Below, one piece after another: positions 49,218 through 58,681 of a DNA stretch of 64,000 nucleotides. How positions within the stretch are numbered: position 1 is the stretch's first letter; every line of letters begins with the position of its first letter. Origin of the DNA: Helicobacter valdiviensis (lineage in GTDB: Bacteria > Campylobacterota > Campylobacteria > Campylobacterales > Helicobacteraceae). A program made the translations under genes and the position numbers. The notes beneath the pieces were generated by a model, which made no database searches, was not told the origin of the DNA, and saw nothing but the letters and a program-made list of their open reading frames with translations. Where the stretch lies: contig NZ_NBIU01000004.1 of assembly GCF_003245365.1 (NCBI RefSeq), positions 1 to 64,000 of the forward strand, in the 5' to 3' direction.

Positions 49218-50707
49218 AACTCCCACTCATATTTAGGCCTTAGCTTATCTTCTTCTTTAAAATGTAATTTTTCTAAATTATCTAAATTCCTAATTTTATA
49301 AAGATTATTTACGGTGATTGTAGAACCATCATATTTATTTAAAATAAAGGCACTTTTGCCATTACTAAAGATTTCTTTTTGGATAAATTTCACTCCTAAA
49401 TCTGCTAAAGAGATGATAGAGCCATTTTGTTCTATTCCTATTTCTTTAAAGTCTAGCTTATTTAAATCTTCTTCTTCCATACTAACTGCTTCACTCATCA
49501 TAGAAGCTCTTTGGTTTTTATTGGTTAGATTAAATTCTCCATTACTAGAATAAAGCTCACTAATATGTTGTGTCTTTCCTGAGATAAAGTGTAAAGTGAT
49601 AGAGCCATCTTTATTAAGTTGTAATCCATTTACAGAATCTAATCCCCCATCTAGTGCTTCTATGTATTTTTGCATAGTTTGTGGATTGTTAATCCCCTCA
49701 TAGATTTCTTTAAATTTATTCTCACTAAATGCCATACCACTAATTACTTGGAATTCGCGTTCAATGGCGAGTTTGCCTTTATTAGAATAATATTCCTCAT
49801 ACATTAGATTAAAACGATTTTGGATATTTCCTGCTGTGGCATATGCTGGGTGCTTTCCTAATAAGCTTTCTTTTGCTTCTTTATTAGTAGTGCCTACCAT
49901 AGAAAATCGCTCTAATCTTTCTACTCCACTTAATGCCTTATCCATAAATGCAAAGTTAAAATTATTCATAAGCTCTGCATTTACATATTGTTCATTTCCA
50001 TATTTGTCTTTATAGGTTTTTGTTAAATCAATATAACCTTTTTCATCACCATATGTTTTAAAGAGTTTTTTAATATCTTCTTCTTTTACTTTCTGATAGC
50101 TTTCTTCTGCTCTAAAAAGGCTAGTGCCTGATTGTATTTTCCATTTATCTTCTTTGTTAATATCTTTTTGTGTAATGACAAACTCTGATAAATCAAGAGA
50201 ACTATAAACATCACTAAGCTTATAGATAAATTCTTCTCCATCTTTATTGACACCTTTTATTTTTAGCTTATCAAAGTATTTATCACTAGAATCTAAAAAT
50301 CCATCTTGATTAATATCTAAATTAATAAGCTCTCCCATATAGCTTACACCACCTACTCCATATTTATCATTATCATCTTCTAAATCTAAAAAGACTTCTA
50401 CTTTACCAATAGAGGTTTCAAGGTATTTGTCTTTGCCTTTTTGGCTTAAATAACCCCCTAAGGGATTATCAACACTAACAATGCCTTCTTTAGGTGTATT
50501 ATTGTAGCGACTAAAATAATTGCGTTTTTCATTATCTAAATAACCATTGCTTAAAATTCCTTGAACCTTTTGATACAACTTAGCTTTATGACTAAACTCA
50601 TTTAAATCTTCTGGGATACTCAAAGAAGAAATATTAGAAACTTTATTATTAATATTCTCTATCGTATTTAAGCCAAGAGCAGAAAGTTTTAGATTCCCAA
50701 TTTCCAT
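49214..50707 (-). CDS. Large protein with EF-hand-like calcium loop, unknown function
   Basis: The 497-residue product has no signal peptide or membrane helix. It is rich in Lys, Glu, Asn and Ser. A loop at 131-142, DINQDGFLDSSD, has ligands in the EF-hand positions (Asp131, Asn133, Asp135, Asp139, Asp142); a second acidic stretch, DLEDDNDKYG, lies near 108-117. The start is ATG 50707, overlapping the upstream stop (TAATG) with GGGGAG seven bases before; a TTG at 50713 sits on the ribosome site and is unlikely. The N-terminal LSALGLNTIENINNKVSNIS is Asn-rich and amphipathic, so export by the flagellar type III route is conceivable. No family recognised. Confidence 0.75.
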   Translation of the reverse strand: MEIGNLKLSALGLNTIENINNKVSNISSLSIPEDLNEFSHKAKLYQKVQGILSNGYLDNEKRNYFSRYNNTPKEGIVSVDNPLGGYLSQKGKDKYLETSIGKVEVFLDLEDDNDKYGVGGVSYMGELINLDINQDGFLDSSDKYFDKLKIKGVNKDGEEFIYKLSDVYSSLDLSEFVITQKDINKEDKWKIQSGTSLFRAEESYQKVKEEDIKKLFKTYGDEKGYIDLTKTYKDKYGNEQYVNAELMNNFNFAFMDKALSGVERLERFSMVGTTNKEAKESLLGKHPAYATAGNIQNRFNLMYEEYYSNKGKLAIEREFQVISGMAFSENKFKEIYEGINNPQTMQKYIEALDGGLDSVNGLQLNKDGSITLHFISGKTQHISELYSSNGEFNLTNKNQRASMMSEAVSMEEEDLNKLDFKEIGIEQNGSIISLADLGVKFIQKEIFSNGKSAFILNKYDGSTITVNNLYKIRNLDNLEKLHFKEEDKLRPKYEWEF

Positions 50708-51912
50708 TACCAAGCTCCCCTTCTGTGATTTCTAAAATCTATAACAATGATGTTAAGTGTATTTTCATCATAATAAATATCAAAGTCTTCATAGCTAACA
50801 ATATCTGATTTGCCAGTAGCCAATAAATTGTAAGCCTCGACTGCCAAAACTTCAATAGAATAAAATATTGGCTGATTCTCCTTATCTGCATGTCTATAAT
50901 AAGCAAAAGAAAGTAATTTTTCTTTTGCATTATAATTATTCATAAGCTCAAACATTTTAACTTCTGGATTATAAAAAGCTTCTTGCAAAGCAACATTATT
51001 TGGATTGTTTTGGCAATAAAGCCTAATACTGTCTAAATCAAATAATCTATTTCTTTGGATACTATACTTTGAATTTGGTAAATTTTGATCTTCATCTTTC
51101 ATCTCTAAAGTATCTTTTACAAATGTATCACTTACTAGCTCTTCATCGCTACCATCTTGAGCTTTCCAACCTATTTGATAATTTAGCATTTCTTGAGTAG
51201 CTTGGATATATACCCATTTATTAAGTGGAATAGGCTTTTTGGTAGTTATCACATCTACAGAATAATCTGTAATTTTTGAAGAGATTGAAAGCAATCCACT
51301 AGATAAAAGTCTAAAGTGAAAATAATCGGTTCTATAACCCTTTACACTTTCTATATTCTCATCTCTTGAAAAAATTGTAACGGGTTCTTTAGGATAATTT
51401 GTAAATTTAACCCACATTCCAAAACTATTGCTATGAGGCCTACCCCATTGCGTATAAGCTGCATTAAAATTATGCCCTCCATTATAATATTCATAAGCAT
51501 TTACATTTCTACCTTCTAGCTTTTGAGTTTGGCTATTCCATTCTTGGATATAGAAGTTTTTTGCTTCTGTTTGCAATGCGTCTATAATGGCTATTTTATC
51601 TCCTGTATTGACAATTTCATTATTTGTATATGCAATATAAACAATAGGATTTCCACTTGCATCTTTTAAAGCCAACAAAGATTCTTTAGTTGTATCAATT
51701 TCAAATGTGCTAAATGGATATTGTCCCCCTATGGCAGATTTTAATTCCTTAGCTTTTGAAACTTTAAGAGTAGGCTTTAAATCTTTTGAGGTGTTTTTTA
51801 TTTTTTCTACTGCTTCTTTACCTTTTATATTTTCACCCACTTTTACTTCACTACTAAATGCTAAAACACTCCCCACTAGCAAAAAAGTTGCTAATACCCT
51901 AAAAATTTTCAC
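50707..51912 (-). CDS. Exported protein with LamG-like domain
   Basis: The 401-residue precursor has a signal peptide (about 1-19, ending LAFS), a coiled, charged stretch to about 60 and a central region of about 145-275 that reads like a LamG/concanavalin-type jelly roll: NSFGMWVKFTNYP, FHFRLLSSGLLSISSK, LNKWVYIQATQEM. LamG domains bind sugars or proteins at surfaces. The GTG start at 51912 has a strong AAGGAGGAAGG just ahead. It forms a two-gene operon with the EF-hand-like protein (overlap TAATG), so both probably act together, perhaps outside the cell. Fold assignment is by eye. Confidence 0.65.
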   Translation of the reverse strand: MKIFRVLATFLLVGSVLAFSSEVKVGENIKGKEAVEKIKNTSKDLKPTLKVSKAKELKSAIGGQYPFSTFEIDTTKESLLALKDASGNPIVYIAYTNNEIVNTGDKIAIIDALQTEAKNFYIQEWNSQTQKLEGRNVNAYEYYNGGHNFNAAYTQWGRPHSNSFGMWVKFTNYPKEPVTIFSRDENIESVKGYRTDYFHFRLLSSGLLSISSKITDYSVDVITTKKPIPLNKWVYIQATQEMLNYQIGWKAQDGSDEELVSDTFVKDTLEMKDEDQNLPNSKYSIQRNRLFDLDSIRLYCQNNPNNVALQEAFYNPEVKMFELMNNYNAKEKLLSFAYYRHADKENQPIFYSIEVLAVEAYNLLATGKSDIVSYEDFDIYYDENTLNIIVIDFRNHRRGAW

Positions 51913-51949
51913 CCTTCCTCCTTTTGTATTAAATTTATTTTACATATTC

Positions 51950-51955
51950 ATTATA
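51950..51955 (-). promoter_or_regulatory. -10 box for the LamG/EF-hand operon
   Basis: On the minus strand TATAAT preceded by CCGA lies 38 bases before the GTG start, upstream of the strong ribosome site. Confidence 0.55.
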
Positions 51956-52284
51956 TCGGCAAAAATAATTATTTTTTTATAAAATCTACAAAATTTGCAA
52001 GAGGGGTTTTTACATTTAGTTACATTTAGTTATAATTTTATCATTATAAAACAGACTTGTCCGCTGTGGCTTTCTATAAAAGTTTGAAGTCTTAATTATT
52101 CTCTCTTTAGGCTACCATGCAAGTCGTTCCACTGCTTGCTATGATAATGTAGAACTGCCTTCTTAGCCATTGCTTATTCGCAGTGGGAGAGAATAGACTA
52201 CCATACTCTTACACCTCTACAATAACACAAGGAAGTTCTTATCACATCATTGCAAGGAGAAGCAATGAAGCAACCCAAACAAAG
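51956..52284. other. Gene-free gap with repeat copies
   Basis: No gene. From about 52050 it contains pieces of the dispersed repeat listed separately (52196-52275) and weaker related words, CTACCATGCAAGTCG near 52112 and GTAGAACTGCC near 52148. It separates pflB from the LamG/EF-hand operon. Confidence 0.5.
52196..52275 (+). repeat. Degenerate dispersed repeat, copy 3
   Basis: GACTACCATACTCTTACACC (52196-52215) matches 27559-27578 in 17 of 20 bases. ATCATTGCAAGGAGAAGCAATGAAGCAACC (52247-52276) is the least decayed copy in the window of the CATTGCAAGGAG...GAAGCAA arm. Confidence 0.55.
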
Positions 52285-54651
52285 CTATTTTTGGTTTAAA
52301 AGCCCACTGCTATCTATTTTAAAATCAAAATATTCAGAACTTACCACTCCATCGCCTATGGTTCTAAACTGTGTAGCTGCGGCTTTAAAGTTTTTCTCTT
52401 GTTGGTAGAGAATGCCTATAGCAATTCTTGTTTCATAATTTGTAGGGGCTTCTAGTTTTGAGAGTTGCAAAAGTGTAGAAGCATTTTGTATATGTCCTGC
52501 TCCTACTGCTGCAATCGCTGCTAGAAAGTAGGTTTGCGTATCCTCTTCTTTAAAATCATCTAAAAGGCTATTATAAAGAGTGAAAGCCTTTTCAAATTCT
52601 TGCAAATAGATGTATGTAAGTGCTAATGCTTGGATAACTCCTCGCACATCTTTTTGCTCGCTTATCATTTTCTTATCCAAATCCTCCTCCACATAATGAA
52701 GCGTTCCTGCAATATGGGCGATTTGTATATACATCTCTCTAACCACTGAAGCCCCATAGTAAATAGGATCTTTATTGATTTTAGAATCCCTATAAAAAGA
52801 CTGCAATTTTAAAGAAAGCTCTTTTGGATTATCTTCAAAATTAATCGCTAAAAGCTCTAAAAGATTAGCAATAGGATCTCTTGGCAAATTTGCCCTCAAA
52901 GAAGAACTAGCTTTAATTAGGCGTTGTTTATCCTTTAAAGATACACTTAAAACATAGTCTAGTGCATGATAGATAGAAAGATTGCTCTTTTGTATATCTA
53001 GCCAATCTGTGATATTTGGAACTCCATCTCTTACAAAATTTAATAAAGTTAAAATAAATTGTTGCTCCTCTTTGCTTCCTCCCATTTCTGCAATCTCTTG
53101 GCTAACCTCTAAATCCAATCTTTGATAATCTCTAAAAGTAAGCTGTGCACTCATCAATGCAAAAATCCCAGCTTGTAAATCCTTAGGATTTAAATGAAAA
53201 GAACGCAAAAAATGCTCATAAGCTTTATTAAAATCTCCCATTTGTGCATAATTTAATCCCAAATCATAATGCAAGATAGAATGGTTTGGATAGCGTTTTA
53301 ATGCTTCTGTTAAAAGTTTGTTTGCTTCTCTAATATTTCCATTTAAAGTTTGCAAAATCGCATCAGCAATATTTTTATTCACACGCGAAATCGTCTGTCC
53401 CCTAAGCAAAATATCTTTTGCTTCTTGTAAATTTTCAATATGGATATTAAGCCCACCCTCTTGTATCACATTAAAAGCTTCTTTAGCATCAAACACCTTA
53501 TAGGGCGCAAAATAATAAAGCAATTTATAAGCATTAAGTTTTTGTCCTTTAAAACTATTCCAAAAACGATTTTGCGCGATATTAACATCAAAAAATTTAT
53601 CTTGCAAAGTTAGCATAATTGGATAAGGATTTGCATCAATTTCTTCTTTGTTTTGTGCGTATTTATCTAATATTTTTCCCGCAGATTCAAATTGTGAATC
53701 TTTTAACATAACAAGCTCTAAAGCTAAATTTTTTTGAAAACTCTCCCCCTCTGCTTCAATAGCCTGTAAAAGATATTTTTGTGCTTGTTGATACTCACCA
53801 ATGCGTGCATATAAAATACCCATATTAAACCAATTTTTCACTTCTTCTGGATATTTACTTAAACGCTCTAGTGCTAAAGTATCATTCTGTAAATAAGAAA
53901 AAATCATAGCCAAAAGCTCATCGCTCTCTTTTTGATAATATTCTGAATTTGGGTGCAAAAGTGGTGAAATAGCCTCTAAATAATTTCCTTTATAATAATG
54001 TGTAAGCGCATAAAGATAAGAATAAAGTGCTAAATCTCCTGAACTTGGCAAATAACTCTGTGCTAAATCCGTATAATAGCCAAACCGCCCTTCATATCCA
54101 AGCATCAAAGAACAGACTGCAGCATTTAAGGCACTAATCACCCTATCTTCTCCCAAATCAATAGCTTTTTGAAAAGAACCTAATGCTTCTTTATAGGATT
54201 TTTCATTCATTTGTGCAACGCCTAGATTATAATTTGAAAGCCCTTCTGAATAATTAGAAATTTTGCCATATAAATCTAATGCTTCTACCTTGTTTCCACT
54301 TGTATAAAGAAAATTTGCTTTTTTAATGAGTTCTTCCAAATCGCGTGCATTATTAATAATATCTGCACCTTTTTGAATTTTTAATGCAGGGGGCTCCACC
54401 ATCTTTTCTTCTTGTGGTTTAACCTCTTCTTTAAAGACAAGTGCTAAAACAAATATTAAAGCCACAATCAAAACACCTAAAAGTAAGGCAAGAAAAATGG
54501 TTAATTTTTTATAAGTTTGAATAAAATCTAAAAGCTTATCTATAAAACTCTTAGGTTTTGGGGGCTTGGGATCTTTTTTTAAAACATCTTCTAGAATATC
54601 AAAGCTATCATCTAATCTAATAACTTGCTCTTGCCCCTCTTGCACTGCCAT
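52285..54651 (-). CDS. pflB: Flagellar motor scaffold protein PflB (TPR protein)
   Basis: The 788-residue protein has a cytoplasmic N-terminus of about 49 residues, one membrane helix (about 50-74) and a long periplasmic part made of helical tetratricopeptide-like repeats (for example LSNYNLGVAQMNEKSYKEALGSFQKAI and ILHYDLGLNYAQMGDFNKAYEHFLRSF). It lies directly after serS; in Campylobacter jejuni pflB (Cj0390) also adjoins serS (Cj0389), as I recall. PflB forms part of the periplasmic disk that holds stator units in the wide epsilonproteobacterial motor. The gap to serS is 4 bases, so they share a message. Confidence 0.85.
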   Translation of the reverse strand: MAVQEGQEQVIRLDDSFDILEDVLKKDPKPPKPKSFIDKLLDFIQTYKKLTIFLALLLGVLIVALIFVLALVFKEEVKPQEEKMVEPPALKIQKGADIINNARDLEELIKKANFLYTSGNKVEALDLYGKISNYSEGLSNYNLGVAQMNEKSYKEALGSFQKAIDLGEDRVISALNAAVCSLMLGYEGRFGYYTDLAQSYLPSSGDLALYSYLYALTHYYKGNYLEAISPLLHPNSEYYQKESDELLAMIFSYLQNDTLALERLSKYPEEVKNWFNMGILYARIGEYQQAQKYLLQAIEAEGESFQKNLALELVMLKDSQFESAGKILDKYAQNKEEIDANPYPIMLTLQDKFFDVNIAQNRFWNSFKGQKLNAYKLLYYFAPYKVFDAKEAFNVIQEGGLNIHIENLQEAKDILLRGQTISRVNKNIADAILQTLNGNIREANKLLTEALKRYPNHSILHYDLGLNYAQMGDFNKAYEHFLRSFHLNPKDLQAGIFALMSAQLTFRDYQRLDLEVSQEIAEMGGSKEEQQFILTLLNFVRDGVPNITDWLDIQKSNLSIYHALDYVLSVSLKDKQRLIKASSSLRANLPRDPIANLLELLAINFEDNPKELSLKLQSFYRDSKINKDPIYYGASVVREMYIQIAHIAGTLHYVEEDLDKKMISEQKDVRGVIQALALTYIYLQEFEKAFTLYNSLLDDFKEEDTQTYFLAAIAAVGAGHIQNASTLLQLSKLEAPTNYETRIAIGILYQQEKNFKAAATQFRTIGDGVVSSEYFDFKIDSSGLLNQK

Positions 54652-54655
54652 TTAC

Positions 54656-55933
54656 TTATCTCAAATAAGGCTCTAAAACAAATGGAATTTCAATACTTCC
54701 ATCTTCTTTTTGATAGTTTTCCATAATAGCTACCAAAGTCCTACCTACTGCTAAAGATGAGCCATTTAATGTATGGGCTAAAATATTTTTCTTTTGTGAA
54801 TTTTTGTAGCGAATTTTAGCGCGCCTTGCTTGAAAATCTCGCGTGTTAGAAATAGAACTAATCTCGCGATAACAATTTTGTCCTGGTAACCACACTTCAA
54901 TATCTACTGTATTACTAGCACTAAATCCTAAATCTCCACTACAAAGTTGCACAAGCCTATGAGGAAGATTCAGTGAGCTTAAAAGACTAGAAGCACAAGC
55001 TATCATTCTTTCTTGCATCATTTGGCTATCTTCTTGCGTAGTAATTGCTACAAGCTCTACTTTATCAAATTGGTGTTGGCGGATAATTCCCCTTGTATCG
55101 CGTCCTGCACTACCTGCCTCTTTTCTAAAACAAGGTGTATAAGCACACATCATCAAAGGCAATTCCTCTTCTTGCAAAATCTCATCTGCATAGAGATTAG
55201 TAAGTGTTACTTCTGCGGTTGGTATAAGATAAAGCTCATGTCCCTTGCCACTCTCTTCATCTACAAAATTTGAAATTTTAAACAAATCATTTTCAAATTT
55301 AGGAAGTTGTCCTGTGCCAAATAATGTTTGCGAATTTACAATTACAGGAGTTGCTACTTCGCTAAAACCATGCTTTGCATTAAAATCAAGCATATAATTA
55401 ATAAGTGCTCTTTCTAGTTTAGCCCCCATACCACAAAATACGCTAAATCTACTTTTAGCAAGCTTTACACCTCTTTCAAAATCAATCCAACCGTTTTTTT
55501 CGGCAAGTTCCCAATGTTCTTTAGGCTTAAAACTAAATTCCTTAGGAGTAAGGATTTTTTTAATTTCCACATTTTCTTCTTCATCTTTACCAAAAGGAGT
55601 ATTGGAATCTGGAATATTTGGAAGAGTTTTAAGGAGTTTTTCTAACTTTTCCTCCCAAGTTTTCACTTCTTCTTCATAAAGAGAAACTTTATTTTTTAGT
55701 GTATCACATTCTTCTTTTAGTGCATTAATATCTTTACCTTCTTGTTTATATTGTGCAAACAATTTTGCTTTAGAATTCCTTTGGGCTTGTATCTCTTCTA
55801 GTGCAATCTTCTTTTGTTTAAAATTAAGTGCAATTTCTTTTAGCTCTTCTAATAAAGTCTTTTGAATGTTTCTTTTAGATAATCCTTCATTAATACTTTC
55901 AAAATCATTTACTAAAAGTTTTAAATCAATCAT
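54656..55933 (-). CDS. serS: Seryl-tRNA synthetase
   Basis: The 425-residue class II enzyme has an N-terminal helical arm (coiled coil to about 110) that grips the long variable arm of tRNA-Ser, then motif 2 ([27 protein letters not shown]) near 262-288 and motif 3 ([20 protein letters not shown]) near 390-410. The cognate tRNA-Ser(GCT) lies about 9 kb away. The ATG at 55933 follows a TATAAT promoter with short leader. Confidence 0.95.
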   Translation of the reverse strand: MIDLKLLVNDFESINEGLSKRNIQKTLLEELKEIALNFKQKKIALEEIQAQRNSKAKLFAQYKQEGKDINALKEECDTLKNKVSLYEEEVKTWEEKLEKLLKTLPNIPDSNTPFGKDEEENVEIKKILTPKEFSFKPKEHWELAEKNGWIDFERGVKLAKSRFSVFCGMGAKLERALINYMLDFNAKHGFSEVATPVIVNSQTLFGTGQLPKFENDLFKISNFVDEESGKGHELYLIPTAEVTLTNLYADEILQEEELPLMMCAYTPCFRKEAGSAGRDTRGIIRQHQFDKVELVAITTQEDSQMMQERMIACASSLLSSLNLPHRLVQLCSGDLGFSASNTVDIEVWLPGQNCYREISSISNTRDFQARRAKIRYKNSQKKNILAHTLNGSSLAVGRTLVAIMENYQKEDGSIEIPFVLEPYLR

Positions 55934-55956
55934 TTAAATTCCTTATATTTTTAATT

Positions 55957-55962
55957 ATTATA
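55957..55962 (-). promoter_or_regulatory. -10 box for serS-pflB
   Basis: On the minus strand TATAAT preceded by TAGGG lies 24 bases before the serS ATG. Confidence 0.55.
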
Positions 55963-56014
55963 CCCTAAAGAAGCAAAATTCTACAAATAAACTTTTAAAA
56001 CTAAATAAACATCA

Positions 56015-56030
56015 CCTAGCATGAGCTAGG
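56015..56030 (-). terminator. Hairpin after ftsZ
   Basis: On the minus strand CCTAGC-TCAT-GCTAGG is followed by TGATGTTTATTTAGTTTT. The stem is perfect but the T-run is interrupted, so it is a moderate terminator candidate at the end of the ppiD-ftsA-ftsZ operon. Confidence 0.5.
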
Positions 56031-56069
56031 CATAAAAATCCAATAAGAAAAAGGAGTATGGATTTTAAA

Positions 56070-57224
56070 TTAATCCATTTGATTTCTTAGATAAGTTGGC
56101 ACATCTAAAACTTCTTCACTAGCAAAGTCCGCACCACTCACCTTTTTTCTAATAGTTTCTGCTTGATTGATTTTTTGACTCATATCTTTTGGACTTACAA
56201 GCTTCAAAGGAGCTGTATCAATTTCTGCTGAAGCACTAGAAACTGCCTCTTTTTCAAAACCTGTAGCTACAATAGTAATTCTTACTTTATCTTTTTCAAT
56301 ATTATCATCTGTTGTCGTTCCAAAAATAACATCTGCATCTGCATCCACATTACTATAAACAAGCTCCATAGCACTTTGCACTTCCAAAAGCGGATAAGAA
56401 GGGCTCATGTAAAAATGTATCAGAAGTCCTTTAGCTCCACTAATTGACATATTATCAAACAAAGGAGATTCAATAGCAATTTTGGTAGCCTCTTTTGCCG
56501 CATCTGTGCCACTTGCCTCACCAATTCCCATAAGTGCTAATCCCCTATGACTCATAACAGTCCTTACATCTGCAAAGTCAGTATTAATACCTCCTTCACT
56601 GTGCGACAAAATGACACCACTCATACCATTTACTGCACGCACTAAAACATCATCCACAATTCTAAAACTATCTTTAATACCAAGTGCTCTATCTACAATA
56701 GATAAAAGTTTATCATTAGGTATAACTACAATAGAGTCGCTCTCTGCTTTTAGTTCCTGATAACCCGCTTCTGCAAGTCTAGCTCTTTTAGGTGCTTCAA
56801 ATTTAAAAGGTTTTGTAGCGATTGATACAGTAAGTGCTCCAACTTCTTTAGCCGCTTTTGCAATAATAGGCGCTGATCCTGTCCCTGTTCCCCCACCAAG
56901 TCCAACAGCAATAAATACAATATCTGTCCCTTCTAAAAACGCTTTTAAATCTTCATAGCTTTCTAATGCAGCATCTTTACCAACTTCTGGTTTCATTCCA
57001 GCACCAAGCCCTTTAGTAAGCTTTGCACCAAGCTGTATCCTTGTAGGTGCTTTAGAAGTTGCTAAATGCTGTGCGTCTGTATTAGCTACTGCTAAATCAA
57101 TCCCATCATAAGTACCTGTAGCTACTAAGTGATCTACCATATTGCTACCGCCACCACCTACTCCAATAACTTTAATGTTTGCCTTAAAATCATTAGGATT
57201 CACTTCTTTTACATCAATACTCAT
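56070..57224 (-). CDS. ftsZ: Cell division protein FtsZ
   Basis: The 384-residue tubulin homologue forms the division ring. It has the nucleotide site VIGVGGGGSN near 19-28, the signature GGGTGTGSAP near 117-126, the T7 loop INTDFADVRTVMSHRGLALMGIG, and a conserved C-terminal peptide VPTYLRNQ that binds FtsA. The gene follows ftsA by 23 bases. The order ppiD-like, ftsA, ftsZ is, as I recall, the same in H. pylori (HP0977-HP0979). Confidence 0.97.
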   Translation of the reverse strand: MSIDVKEVNPNDFKANIKVIGVGGGGSNMVDHLVATGTYDGIDLAVANTDAQHLATSKAPTRIQLGAKLTKGLGAGMKPEVGKDAALESYEDLKAFLEGTDIVFIAVGLGGGTGTGSAPIIAKAAKEVGALTVSIATKPFKFEAPKRARLAEAGYQELKAESDSIVVIPNDKLLSIVDRALGIKDSFRIVDDVLVRAVNGMSGVILSHSEGGINTDFADVRTVMSHRGLALMGIGEASGTDAAKEATKIAIESPLFDNMSISGAKGLLIHFYMSPSYPLLEVQSAMELVYSNVDADADVIFGTTTDDNIEKDKVRITIVATGFEKEAVSSASAEIDTAPLKLVSPKDMSQKINQAETIRKKVSGADFASEEVLDVPTYLRNQMD

Positions 57225-57247
57225 TTATTATTTCTCCTTTCTCTAGT

Positions 57248-58669
57248 TTAAAACATCCCTTTAAATTTATTCCAAATTTGCGATAATGGATTTGGATTTT
57301 TAGGCACTTTTTTAACTGCAATATCTGATAAATTTTGTCTAATATCAGCCGCACTATTAGGTATATTATTAGCTGCCACATTACGCTTTTCTTGTAGAGG
57401 GTTTAATGATGGAAGAGGATTTTTAGCAAAATTTACTTGTTCTTCTCCCATTTTTCCATTTTTAAAGCGTATTTTCTTTTCAGAATCAATTTCATAATTT
57501 GTATATTTTCCTGAAGCATACAATACCAAACCAATGGCTGTTGCATACTCAGGCCTTTTCAAATTATCAAATAAGCCATCAATCTCATAAGGCTTTGCAA
57601 TACGCACTGGAATTCCAAAAATAGCAGAAGCTAAATCTCTCAAACCTTCCAAATGTGTCATTCCACCCGTTAGCACAATGCCACCACCAATTTGCTCTTT
57701 TAAACCACTATGCTCTAGCGATCTTGAAAGTATCATTAAAGTTTCTTCTACTCTTGCATACACAACATCATAAACTAGTTCCAAAGAAACTTGATGCTTA
57801 GAGCCTTCCTCACCACCAATCATAGGTATTTCAATAAGATTTTCCATATCTTCTTGCTGTTTATAAAGCTTGCTATATTCTACCTTTACTTTTTCAGCAA
57901 TAAGATAAGGCGTGTGCAATGCCATAGAAAGATCATTTGTGATATTATTAGAACCTACACCTAAAAAATCATTATAGCGCATAGAATTTCCAAGATGCAT
58001 CATAAGCTCACAAGTGCTACCGCCCATATCGATACAAGCTACACCTAACTCCTTTTCATCATCACTTAAAACCGCAATAGAAGAAGCATAGGAAGAAAGA
58101 ACAATATTCTCAACATCTACCCCTGCAGCTTTTACAGCTTTTCGTAAATTTCCAAGACTTGATTTTTGTGCTGTAACGATACGCACAAACACTTCTAGTC
58201 TATTCCCATTCATTCCCATAGGATCATCAATAAAATCTCTCTCGTCCAATTTGAAATTATAAGGAAGAATATGCACTACTTCATATTCGCTAGGAATTGT
58301 TGCATTATACAATGCTGTTTGTATCACTCTATTGATTTCTTTAAGTCCTATTTCATTATTGGGAATATTAACTATTCCAGAACTATTAACACTTTTTGTA
58401 TAAGAACCAGAAATAGAGATAACTGCCTTATCAATACTGGTTCCAGCCACCCTTTTTGCATCATTGATAGCATTTCTAATAGCTCTACTTGCTTGTTCAA
58501 TATTTGTAATTGTGCCTTTTTTTAGCCCTTGAGATTTATGAATCCCAGTTCCAATGATATGGAGCTCTTCATCCTTACAACTTGCAATAATCGCACATAT
58601 TTTAGTAGAACCAATATCAATTCCTAAAATATTTTGGTTACTTTCCAATCCTTTGTAATTCACTTCCAT
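57248..58669 (-). CDS. ftsA: Cell division protein FtsA
   Basis: The 473-residue actin-like ATPase ties FtsZ to the membrane. The phosphate 1 motif is LGIDIGSTKICAII near 15-28, phosphate 2 is VACIDMGGSTCELM near 209-222, adenosine motif GGIVLTGGMTHLEGL near 332-346. The C-terminal IWNKFKGMF is an amphipathic membrane-targeting helix. A linker of about 60 polar residues precedes it. It sits between the ppiD-like gene (13 bases) and ftsZ. Confidence 0.95.
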   Translation of the reverse strand: MEVNYKGLESNQNILGIDIGSTKICAIIASCKDEELHIIGTGIHKSQGLKKGTITNIEQASRAIRNAINDAKRVAGTSIDKAVISISGSYTKSVNSSGIVNIPNNEIGLKEINRVIQTALYNATIPSEYEVVHILPYNFKLDERDFIDDPMGMNGNRLEVFVRIVTAQKSSLGNLRKAVKAAGVDVENIVLSSYASSIAVLSDDEKELGVACIDMGGSTCELMMHLGNSMRYNDFLGVGSNNITNDLSMALHTPYLIAEKVKVEYSKLYKQQEDMENLIEIPMIGGEEGSKHQVSLELVYDVVYARVEETLMILSRSLEHSGLKEQIGGGIVLTGGMTHLEGLRDLASAIFGIPVRIAKPYEIDGLFDNLKRPEYATAIGLVLYASGKYTNYEIDSEKKIRFKNGKMGEEQVNFAKNPLPSLNPLQEKRNVAANNIPNSAADIRQNLSDIAVKKVPKNPNPLSQIWNKFKGMF

Positions 58670-58681
58670 CTATGAAAAACC

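Noticed and set aside
50708-50713. TTG start two codons upstream for the EF-hand-like protein
   Set aside because: The codon lies directly on the GGGGAG ribosome site, leaving no spacing; the ATG at 50707 fits better.
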